This document shows, piece after piece, positions 1-4,471 of a DNA stretch of 5,853 nucleotides. Position numbers and translations under genes: made by a program. The notes under the pieces are model-generated. The model searched no databases. It was not told the DNA's origin and saw nothing but the letters and a program-made list of their open reading frames with translations. This DNA comes from Gammaproteobacteria bacterium (GTDB taxonomy: Bacteria > Pseudomonadota > Gammaproteobacteria > Immundisolibacterales > Immundisolibacteraceae). The stretch's first letter is position 1, and each line of letters starts with the position of its first letter. The DNA lies in the NCBI GenBank assembly GCA_003526065.1, contig DQBD01000005.1, positions 1 through 5,853 of the forward strand, in the 5' to 3' direction.

Positions 1-31
1 TCAGGATGCGGTCGGCGTGGATATCCGCCAT
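1..31 (-). CDS. guaA: GMP synthase (glutamine-hydrolysing), first 10 codons only
   Basis: Only the extreme N-terminus is present; the gene runs off the left edge on the minus strand. The ten visible residues read MADIHADRIL, which fits the start of GuaA, where a short polar leader ends in an HRIL-type segment before the glutamine amidotransferase domain. GuaA converts XMP to GMP in the cytoplasm, the step after GuaB. A GGAG ribosome binding site lies at the usual distance upstream (minus strand GGAG, then CGCTGCC, then ATG). The gene starts 60 bp after the guaB stop codon on the same strand, the common guaBA operon order. No catalytic motif is visible, so the call rests on the N-terminal match and the guaB context. 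Confidence 0.8.
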   Translation of the reverse strand, partial: MADIHADRIL

Positions 32-91
32 GGCAGCGCTCCAGACGCAGGAGGGGACGCCGGGCCATGCCGGCGCGGAAAGAGAAACGGA
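32..91 (-). other. guaB-guaA intercistronic spacer with GC-only hairpin (58-75)
   Basis: The 60-bp spacer contains a perfect 6-bp inverted repeat, CGCCGG (58-63) and CCGGCG (70-75), around a 6-nt loop. In the transcript direction (minus) no U tract follows, so it does not look like an intrinsic terminator. It may be an mRNA-stabilising or processing hairpin between the two cistrons, or may be fortuitous in such GC-rich DNA. The guaA ribosome binding site lies downstream of it in the transcript. Confidence 0.4.
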
Positions 92-1558
92 TCAGCCCAC
101 GTCGACGCGGTAGTTCGGCGGCTCTTTGGTGATCACGACATCGTGAGCATGACTTTCGCGCATACCGGCTTGCGTCACCTTCACGAAGCGGGGTCGCGTG
201 CGCATCTGCGAGATGTCGTTGCAGCCGGTGTAGCCCATGCTGGCTCGAAGGCCGCCCAGGAGCTGATGCACGATGGCCAGAACGCTGCCCTTATACGGCA
301 CGCGGCCTTCGATACCCTCGGGAACGAGCTTTTCCAGTTCGTCGGTGGTGTCTTGGAAATAGCGATCCTTGGAGCCCTGCTGCATGGCCGCAACCGACCC
401 CATGCCGCGATAGGACTTGTAGGACCGGCCCTGGAACAACTCGACCTCGCCGGGGGCCTCTTCGGTACCCGCGAACATGCCGCCGATCATCACGCAATGG
501 GCGCCGGCGACGATAGCCTTGGCCAGATCGCCCGAAAAGCGGATGCCGCCATCGGCGATGACCGGAATCCCGCTATCCCGCAGGGCCGTCGCGATATTGG
601 CGACCGCCGTGATCTGCGGCACACCGACACCGGCGATGATGCGTGTGGTACAGATCGAACCCGGTCCGATGCCCACCTTGACCGCATCGGCGCCGGCTTC
701 GACCAGCGCCAGGGCGGCTTCGGCCGTGGCCACGTTGCCGGCCACCACTTGCAGCCCCGGATACCGCCGCTTGAGCAGGCGGACCCGCTCGATAACGCCG
801 CGGGAATGGCCATGCGCCGTGTCGACCACGATGACGTCGACGCCGGCATCGATCAGGGCTGCCACCCGCTCGTCGCTTTCCGCACTGGTGCCGACCGCTG
901 CGCCGACGCGTAAGCGGCCCTGGCTGTCCTTGCAGGCATTGGGAAAATCGCTGGCTTTCTGGATGTCTTTGACCGTGATGAGGCCGCGCAGCTGGAAGCC
1001 TTCGTTGATCACCAGCACCTTCTCGATGCGGTGTTCGTGCAGCAACTCGATGACTTCAGCCGTGTCCGCACCTTCGCGCACCGTCACCAGCCGCTCCTTG
1101 GGTGTCATGATGCTGGCCACGGGCTTGTCGAGTTCGTCTTCGAAGCGCAGATCGCGGCCGGTCACGATGCCGACCAGGTTTTCGCCGTCCACGACGGGCA
1201 ACCCGGAAATGCCGTGAGCGCGGGTCAGCGCCAGCACTTCGCGGATGCTCTGGTCGGGACGGACGGTGATGGGATCTTTGATGACGCCACTTTCGAACTT
1301 CTTCACCCGAGCGACTTCCGCCGCCTGGCGTTCGATCGACATGTTCTTGTGGACGATCCCGATGCCGCCTTCCTGCGCCAGCGCAATGGCCAGGCGCGCC
1401 TCGGTGACGGTGTCCATGGCCGCGCTGATCAGCGGCACATTAAGGTCGATTTCGCGGGTCAGTGATGTGCGCAAGCTGACTTCGCGCGGCAGGACTTCAG
1501 AATACTCCGGCAGCAGGAGTACGTCGTCGAAGGTCAGCGCTTCCTCGGTCAGTCTCAT
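92..1558 (-). CDS. guaB: Inosine-5'-monophosphate dehydrogenase
   Basis: GuaB oxidises IMP to XMP with NAD+, the committed step of guanine nucleotide synthesis, in the cytoplasm. The 488-residue product has the usual bacterial length and all landmarks. The N-terminal barrel segment includes [10 protein letters not shown] (residues 8-17). A tandem CBS (Bateman) module spans about residues 92-205. The dinucleotide-site motif DTAHGHS is at 246-252, and the active-site loop [11 protein letters not shown] at 296-306 carries the catalytic Cys303. The phosphate-site motif ADGGIR is at 335-340. The mobile flap RGMGSVAAM (384-392) is followed by the Arg399-Tyr400 pair expected for XMP* hydrolysis. The reading frame could begin 22 codons earlier at 1624, but that ATG lies upstream of the TATAAT box, and the protein family starts at [13 protein letters not shown], so ATG at 1558 is chosen. 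Its ribosome binding site is weak: GGA about 8 nt away, and a GAGG abutting the ATG. It is the first gene of the guaBA operon. Confidence 0.98.
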   Translation of the reverse strand: MRLTEEALTFDDVLLLPEYSEVLPREVSLRTSLTREIDLNVPLISAAMDTVTEARLAIALAQEGGIGIVHKNMSIERQAAEVARVKKFESGVIKDPITVRPDQSIREVLALTRAHGISGLPVVDGENLVGIVTGRDLRFEDELDKPVASIMTPKERLVTVREGADTAEVIELLHEHRIEKVLVINEGFQLRGLITVKDIQKASDFPNACKDSQGRLRVGAAVGTSAESDERVAALIDAGVDVIVVDTAHGHSRGVIERVRLLKRRYPGLQVVAGNVATAEAALALVEAGADAVKVGIGPGSICTTRIIAGVGVPQITAVANIATALRDSGIPVIADGGIRFSGDLAKAIVAGAHCVMIGGMFAGTEEAPGEVELFQGRSYKSYRGMGSVAAMQQGSKDRYFQDTTDELEKLVPEGIEGRVPYKGSVLAIVHQLLGGLRASMGYTGCNDISQMRTRPRFVKVTQAGMRESHAHDVVITKEPPNYRVDVG

Positions 1559-1594
1559 CCTCGGGATCCGCGGCAGCTCGGGAAAAGATCGGCG

Positions 1595-1624
1595 ATTATA
1601 GCCGCAGGAGCCGCCTGCGGCCAA
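1595..1624 (-). promoter_or_regulatory. Sigma70-type promoter of guaBA
   Basis: On the minus strand a perfect -10 box TATAAT occupies 1600-1595. A -35-like TTGGCC (4/6 to TTGACA) lies at 1624-1619, with an 18-bp spacer. Transcription would begin near 1588, giving a leader of about 30 nt before the guaB ATG. The 18-bp spacer is almost entirely filled by the right part of an inverted repeat (1601-1621), which suggests operator control. This is prediction from sequence alone. Confidence 0.7.
1601..1621. repeat. Perfect inverted repeat inside the guaB promoter
   Basis: GCCGCAGG (1601-1608) and CCTGCGGC (1614-1621) form a perfect 8-bp inverted repeat around a 5-bp centre. It sits between the -10 and -35 boxes of guaB, touching both, so a protein bound here would occlude RNA polymerase. 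It does not resemble the E. coli PurR box. As an RNA hairpin it lacks a U tract, so a terminator for the upstream lipoprotein gene is less likely. Confidence 0.55.
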
Positions 1625-1643
1625 GCCGGTCGGCGATCCGGCT
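1624..1643. repeat. 6-bp inverted repeat at the 3' end of the lipoprotein gene
   Basis: AGCCGG (1624-1629) and CCGGCT (1638-1643) flank an 8-nt loop. The outer arm reaches the final base of the lipoprotein stop codon. Together with the repeat at 1601-1621 it makes two adjacent potential hairpins in the 84-bp gap. No U run follows on the minus strand, so any termination role would be non-canonical. Confidence 0.35.
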
Positions 1644-2410
1644 CAGGCCGCCGGCCCCGGCGTATAGGTCGCCGGGCAGCTTTGGCCCGGGCGACTGCCC
1701 AGAAGCTGCTCGATGCGCAGCGCCTGCTGGCCACGCGCGGCGCCACGACGTTGCGCTTCGACCCATTCGGCCTGGACGGATACCCAAAGCCCGACCTCGC
1801 TGGCCGATTCACGGGCCGCCTGCTGCAGCGCCGCCATCTCGCGGGATTCGGACAACACCGGCAGCGCCTGACCCGTTCCGCACAAGGCCAGCGTCCCGCT
1901 CCGCGCATTGAAGATGCCGGTCACGCGCATGGATTCAGCAATGGGATCGACACGCGCCGCGCGGCTGAGACTATAGGCCATGGTTCCAGTGAGCGGTTCG
2001 CCGTCCCGGCCGAGCTGCTCGAGCCGGGTGGAATCGGCCAGATGATAATCGCCGGTGCGACCGCTCTCGCCACGCAGGGTCAAGCGCCGTCCTTCGAGCC
2101 GCCAACGGCCGATTTCATGCAGAACGATCCCCTCGCCACCATGCGCCGACTCGTACTGTTGCCGCAGGCGATAGGTGCCGTCGCCGAGCAGCGTGAGCGT
2201 CCGGCGCATGCCGCCGCAGGCCTTGCACGGCAGTTCGCCGACGAAGGTCACCGGCGGCACCAACGTCGATTGCGCGCGCACATCCGGCGCGGGAAACGGC
2301 GCCTGAATCGGCGGCTCCGGATGCTTGGCCGCGCAGGATCCTAACCCCACTGCGACCAGCAGCCCCAACGACCAGCCACGGACCCTGTCCATGTTTTCCC
2401 GCATTTTCAT
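1643..2410 (-). CDS. NlpE-like lipoprotein with N-terminal NlpE/CutF-type domain
   Basis: A predicted 255-aa exported lipoprotein. The start at 2410 gives the signal peptide MKMRENMDRVRGWSLGLLV... ending in the lipobox LGSC with Cys26 as the lipidated residue, followed by a Pro-rich linker (about 31-55). The next segment has the NlpE N-terminal pattern: VGELPCKACGGM (57-68, CxxC at Cys62/Cys65), then TLTLLGDGTYRL (71-82), a GRWRLEG strand (101-107) and LTLRG (110-114). Residues about 161-245 resemble the C-terminal half of NlpE-like proteins: MRVTGIFNA, an LCGTGQALPV stretch and a late Cys245. NlpE proteins are envelope lipoproteins tied to copper tolerance and, in E. coli, surface-stress signalling through Cpx; the role here is inferred. 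ATGs at 2404 and 2392 are alternative starts. 2410 is preferred for its GGGG-type ribosome binding site and signal peptide length; 2461 would make the leader too long. No strong promoter was found. Confidence 0.8.
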   Translation of the reverse strand: MKMRENMDRVRGWSLGLLVAVGLGSCAAKHPEPPIQAPFPAPDVRAQSTLVPPVTFVGELPCKACGGMRRTLTLLGDGTYRLRQQYESAHGGEGIVLHEIGRWRLEGRRLTLRGESGRTGDYHLADSTRLEQLGRDGEPLTGTMAYSLSRAARVDPIAESMRVTGIFNARSGTLALCGTGQALPVLSESREMAALQQAARESASEVGLWVSVQAEWVEAQRRGAARGQQALRIEQLLGSRPGQSCPATYTPGPAA

Positions 2411-2576
2411 GACGCCCCGCTCGCTCGCATACTGTGGATTCATCATGCCAGCATTCGACACAGCGCATCACCCTGCAAGCTGACACCTCGGGACAGCTCA
2501 CCCGAAAAAGCCGGGCACTTGCACGTGGAAGGTCGCGCCAGGCATTCGCATCCCGAACGCCCGGCGCACATTCGAC
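2411..2576. other. Intergenic spacer between the DNA-binding gene and the lipoprotein gene
   Basis: 166 bp separate two minus-strand genes. I see no clear -35/-10 pair for the lipoprotein gene and no canonical terminator for the DNA-binding gene. A weak 4-bp stem (CCCG 2501-2504, CGGG 2512-2515, A-rich loop) and an imperfect palindrome centred on CACGTG (2518-2531) are the only structures noted. Confidence 0.5.
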
Positions 2577-2912
2577 TCATTCCGAAACGCTGCCCTCGGG
2601 GGCCGCTGCGCTGCGCCGCCCGCGACGGGTGGTTCCCGGCGGACGTCCACGCGAGACCTGGAGATAGTTACGCAGCGTGGCGACACTGACCGTAATGTTT
2701 TCCGACTTGAGTACATTCGCGATCATTTCCATGGTGTATCCACGTTTTTGCATCGCGCGGATTTCCTTGGACAGCCGCTTGATCGCTTCCTGCTTGTTCA
2801 ACTCGGACGCCTTCTTCGGCGCTTCGACAGGCGGCATGCCGCGCAGCTTGTCGGCCACTGAATCGACAAACTCAGGCGTGTACTTGGCGCGCTTTTTTCT
2901 TACTTTTTCCAC
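2577..2912 (-). CDS. Small basic protein, putative helix-turn-helix DNA-binding protein
   Basis: I cannot name this 111-aa protein. It starts with GTG at 2912 behind a strong GAGGG ribosome binding site about 7 nt upstream. The N-terminus is very basic (MEKVRKKRAKYTPEF). Residues about 41-85 read as helices followed by a turn: EAIKRLSKEIRAMQKRGYTM, then EMIANVLKSENITVSVATLRNYL. The 'GYT/S..IA..L....I.VS..TLRNYL' layout is that of a helix-turn-helix in which the last helix contacts DNA. Similar layouts occur in small accessory proteins of plasmids and integrative elements (for example TraK-like proteins). The C-terminus is a basic tail of Arg, Gly and Ala (88-104). No relaxase, integrase or partition gene is in view, so mobile-element origin is only a possibility. 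The 5' end and upstream region are markedly AT-rich compared with neighbours, which may reflect transfer or a regulatory region. The inverted repeat at 2954-2982 may be its own operator. Confidence 0.7.
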   Translation of the reverse strand: MEKVRKKRAKYTPEFVDSVADKLRGMPPVEAPKKASELNKQEAIKRLSKEIRAMQKRGYTMEMIANVLKSENITVSVATLRNYLQVSRGRPPGTTRRGRRSAAAPEGSVSE

Positions 2913-2947
2913 AAAATTCCCTCACCATCCAAAAAATTACCAACTTC

Positions 2948-2982
2948 ATTTTAGGCACCAAGAGTAGCCGCTTTTTGGTGCC
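2948..2982 (-). promoter_or_regulatory. Candidate operator/promoter region of the DNA-binding gene with spaced inverted repeat
   Basis: GGCACCAA (2954-2961) and TTGGTGCC (2975-2982) form a perfect 8-bp inverted repeat with a 13-bp spacer. The arm centres are 21 bp apart, that is two turns of DNA on one face. On the minus strand a TAAAAT -10-like hexamer (2953-2948, 5/6) abuts one arm, although no good -35 box is spaced from it. Neither strand has a U tract after the repeat, so an operator is more likely than a terminator. A dimeric regulator, perhaps the adjacent gene product, could bind here. Confidence 0.45.
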
Positions 2983-3111
2983 CTGAAAAGAACACGCCAC
3001 ACCTGCAGAATCGACATCCCGAATTGCCACGCAATCCACACCAGTCACATCCTTCAATTCCTCGGCTCCCGGCGCCCCCGTTTCTGTTTGAACTACCGCT
3101 CAAAAAACCAT

Positions 3112-3124
3112 TCACTTTAAGTGA
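3112..3124. repeat. Perfect 13-bp palindrome TCACTTTAAGTGA
   Basis: Six-base arms TCACTT and AAGTGA flank a single central T. The palindrome lies in the divergent intergenic region and stands out as AT-rich in a GC-rich setting. It is typical in size for a dimeric regulator site, but no protein can be assigned. It is about 330 bp from the downstream regulator start and about 200 bp from the upstream gene start. Confidence 0.4.
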
Positions 3125-3334
3125 CCGAGCGCTGACATCCGCGCGCCAAATACGCGCCATGCGCCATCTGTGGTCCGACTGCGCAACCGCACGCGGCGAA
3201 AACCAGGCATTGGCAAAACCGCCCCCCTCTTACCTGAAACAAGCGACCGATTTCAAATGTATCCGTTGCACCACACCTGAATGATCAGGCGCGCGTCATA
3301 GGGCTGCCGGCATGCCCCATAGGCCCTTCCGCGC

Positions 3335-3344
3335 CCAAATTTGG
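3335..3344. repeat. 10-bp palindrome CCAAATTTGG upstream of the EPS regulator operon
   Basis: A perfect palindrome about 40 bp upstream of the proposed -35 box (3386). With one inserted C it extends to a CGCC...GGCG frame (3332-3346). MarR-family proteins bind short palindromes, often near their own promoter, so it is a candidate autoregulatory site for the adjacent gene. This is inference from position only. Confidence 0.3.
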
Positions 3345-3385
3345 CGACGCGTGGCGCGCGGAAACGACGCCCCGATCGGCGCGAC

Positions 3386-3414
3386 TTGCGCCCAGAGAGT
3401 CGCTGCGCTAGCCT
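3386..3414 (+). promoter_or_regulatory. Candidate sigma70 promoter of the EPS regulatory operon
   Basis: TTGCGC (3386-3391, 4/6 to the -35 consensus) and TAGCCT (3409-3414, 3/6 to the -10 consensus) are separated by exactly 17 bp. Transcription would start near 3421, about 20 nt before the MarR-like start codon. The -10 match is modest, so this is tentative, but no better pair is visible closer to the gene. Confidence 0.4.
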
Positions 3415-3441
3415 GCGTTCAAGCCCTGAACGGAGTCGGTA

Positions 3442-3837
3442 ATGACCTCCGAAGAAGTCCGCTACCGCCTCATGCAACGCTTGGCGCAGAATCCTGCGGT
3501 CACACAGCGCGAGCTGGCGCTGGAGATGGGCGTGAGCGTCGGGAAGATCAACTATTGCCTGCGCGCGCTCATCGAAAAAGGCCACGTCAAACTCGGCAAC
3601 TTCCGCCGCAATCCCGACAAGCGACACTACACCTATTTGTTGACACCCGCGGGCGTCGAGGCCAAAGCATGGGCCACGGTGCATTTTTTGCGCCGCAAGC
3701 GCGCGGAGTACGAAACCATTCAGGCTGAAATTCGTGCCTTGCAGGATGAACTGGCCGCGCTCGGCATCGCCCCTGAACCCGAGCAACCCAAACCGGCCAC
3801 GGATCCCGCAACCGCCACCCCGAGGGAGTCGCCCTGA
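3442..3837 (+). CDS. EPS-associated MarR-family transcriptional regulator
   Basis: A 131-aa winged-helix protein of the MarR type found at the head of exopolysaccharide loci (the 'EPS-associated MarR' family). Residues 4-65 hold the DNA-binding domain: EEVRYRLMQRLAQNP, then VTQRELALEMGVSVGKINYCLRAL as helix-turn-helix, then a wing with GHVKLGNFRRNPDKRHYTYLLTPAG (47-71). Residues 76-112 form a long charged helix (ATVHFLRRKRAEYETIQAEIRALQDEL), probably a dimerising coiled coil. The tail (113-131) is Pro- and Glu-rich and likely disordered. GGAG at 3432-3435, 6 nt before the ATG, supports the start. The stop codon overlaps the next start codon as TGATG, so it is probably translationally coupled to the RfaH-like gene. 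It presumably tunes initiation of the locus. Whether it activates or represses, and its ligand if any, cannot be read from the sequence. Confidence 0.9.
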   Translation: MTSEEVRYRLMQRLAQNPAVTQRELALEMGVSVGKINYCLRALIEKGHVKLGNFRRNPDKRHYTYLLTPAGVEAKAWATVHFLRRKRAEYETIQAEIRALQDELAALGIAPEPEQPKPATDPATATPRESP

Positions 3838-4334
3838 TGACCCGCTGGTATGCCATCCAGACCAAGCCGCGCCAGGAGGAAACTGCGCTGCGCCACCTGG
3901 AGCGTCAGGGCTATGACTGCCACCTCCCACGCATCCGCGAACGGCGGTTGATCCGTCGGCGTCCCGTGTCCATGGCGGTGGCCCTGTTTCCGCGCTACCT
4001 GTTCGCCTGTCTCGACCTCACGACCCAGAACACCGCGCCCATCCGCTCGACCCATGGCGTGGTGGGACTGGTCCGCTTTGGCGCAGGCCCCGCACCGCTC
4101 CCGGAAGGGTTCGTGGAGCAGCTGCGCGAACAGGACGAGCGGGGCGGCATCCCGGAGCTGGGCGACTGGCAGACCGGCGATGCGCTGGAGGTGACCGACG
4201 GGCCTTTTGCCGGACTGCGCGCGGTCTTTGCGGCGCGCAACGGCGATGCGCGGGTCATCGTGCTCATGGAACTGCTCGGCCGGACCCAGCGTCTGGCCCT
4301 GCCGGAACATCAACTGCGGCGCGCCGGCACCTGA
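3837..4334 (+). CDS. rfaH: RfaH-like NusG paralogue, transcription antiterminator
   Basis: The 165-aa product aligns nearly without gaps with E. coli RfaH (162 aa, sequence recalled from memory). Residues 1-100 are the NGN domain that contacts RNA polymerase and the ops DNA, with WYAIQTK (4-10), HLERQGYDC (20-28), FPRYLF (51-56) and GVVGLVRFGAGPAPLP (74-89). The C-terminal KOW domain follows (about 112-163; GDALEVTDGPFAGLRAVF). Residues Lys10, His20 and Thr72, at ops-contacting positions of E. coli RfaH, are kept, but Arg16, Asn70 and Arg73 are Thr, Arg and His. The E48 partner of the autoinhibitory E48-R138 salt bridge is Val here, while the Arg is kept as Arg139. RfaH-type proteins reduce pausing and Rho termination in long surface-polysaccharide operons and couple transcription to ribosomes. 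The ATG overlaps the upstream stop (TGATG), with GAGGGAG at 3822-3828 as ribosome binding site. An exact ops element lies 57 bp after its stop codon. It could also be labelled a specialised NusG-like EPS antiterminator. Confidence 0.92.
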   Translation: MTRWYAIQTKPRQEETALRHLERQGYDCHLPRIRERRLIRRRPVSMAVALFPRYLFACLDLTTQNTAPIRSTHGVVGLVRFGAGPAPLPEGFVEQLREQDERGGIPELGDWQTGDALEVTDGPFAGLRAVFAARNGDARVIVLMELLGRTQRLALPEHQLRRAGT

Positions 4335-4387
4335 CCCGCCGACGTGATCGCCATGCACGGCATGCGAGACCCGCGGGACGGCAATCG

Positions 4388-4417
4388 CAGGGCGGTAGCG
4401 TGCCCTGACAACGCTGC
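4388..4417 (+). promoter_or_regulatory. ops (RfaH recruitment) element GGCGGTAGCGTG at 4391-4402, in a structured leader
   Basis: Bases 4391-4402 match 12 of 12 the E. coli ops sequence GGCGGTAGCGTG, where RNA polymerase pauses and RfaH binds the exposed non-template strand. The flanks AG and CC resemble the JUMPstart context of enterobacterial surface-polysaccharide operons. The element is on the same strand as the genes, between the RfaH-like gene and gmhA, about 70 bp before the gmhA start. It lies within a perfect 6-bp inverted repeat, CAGGGC (4388-4393) and GCCCTG (4402-4407). The loop segment GTAGCGT (4395-4401) can also pair with ACGCTGC (4411-4417) with one G-U pair. For ops to act it must be transcribed, implying read-through from upstream or a promoter before 4390. 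Confidence 0.82.
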
Positions 4418-4432
4418 GCAGACTGATACACT
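4405..4432 (+). promoter_or_regulatory. Candidate promoter for gmhA (extended -10)
   Basis: CTGACA (4405-4410, 5/6) and TACACT (4427-4432, 4/6) are 16 bp apart. A TG one base before the -10 box (4424-4425) gives an extended -10. Start would be near 4439, about 33 nt before the gmhA ATG. Transcripts from here would not contain the ops element just upstream, so either both a read-through and a local transcript exist, or this match is fortuitous. Confidence 0.4.
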
Positions 4433-4471
4433 CATGCGCCCGATCGTCCACCCAGGCCGCCGAGCAAGCCG

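Larger units (their letters stand above)
2983..3385. other. Divergent intergenic region, no gene recognised
   Basis: This is the main part of the 529-bp gap between the leftward DNA-binding gene and the rightward regulator gene. Short open frames exist, but they start with TTG or lack ribosome binding sites and have no recognisable domain. I see no tRNA or rRNA. Structures noted are a perfect 13-bp palindrome at 3112-3124, three GCGCCA copies at 3143, 3154 and 3161, a CCTGA/TCAGG inverted repeat at 3276-3289, overlapping palindromes TGCCGGCA and GGCATGCC at 3305-3316, and CCAAATTTGG at 3335-3344. Confidence 0.5.

Noticed and set aside
17..913. Long plus-strand open frame (298 codons) opposite guaB
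   Set aside because: It is antisense to the unmistakable guaB gene; its His/Asp/Arg/Gly-rich composition is typical of a shadow frame in GC-rich DNA.
1682..2344. Plus-strand open frame (220 codons)
   Set aside because: Antisense to the lipoprotein gene, which has a signal peptide, lipobox and NlpE pattern; the plus frame shows no domain.
2501..2515. CCCG/CGGG hairpin as terminator of the DNA-binding gene
   Set aside because: Stem of only 4 bp and no U tract after it on the minus strand.
2892..2898. In-frame A AAA AAG heptamer (dnaX-type slippery sequence) at codons 5-7 of the DNA-binding gene
   Set aside because: A -1 shift would stop after about 13 residues. I see no stimulatory Shine-Dalgarno element or stem placed for it, and a Lys-rich start explains the run of A.
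2872..3057. Minus-strand 61-codon frame starting with TTG and overlapping the GTG start of the DNA-binding gene
   Set aside because: No well-spaced ribosome binding site (GAGG is only 2 nt from the TTG), no recognisable domain, and it overlaps a better supported gene in another frame.
3093..3099. GCGGTAG core on the minus strand upstream of the DNA-binding gene
   Set aside because: Only the 7-base core matches; the flanking required positions differ, so chance is likely.
3024..3284. Plus-strand 86-codon frame in the divergent intergenic region
   Set aside because: Begins with TTG without a ribosome binding site, is rich in Pro and Arg with no domain, and covers regulatory-looking palindromes.
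3458..3469. Second ops-like sequence GGCGGTAGCGGA on the minus strand
   Set aside because: 10 of 12 matches, but it lacks the T at position 11, points away from the polysaccharide genes, and is explained by codons for the conserved RYR residues of the MarR-like protein.
3253..3930. Minus-strand 225-codon frame opposite the MarR-like gene
   Set aside because: Antisense to two well supported plus-strand genes; composition is that of a shadow frame.
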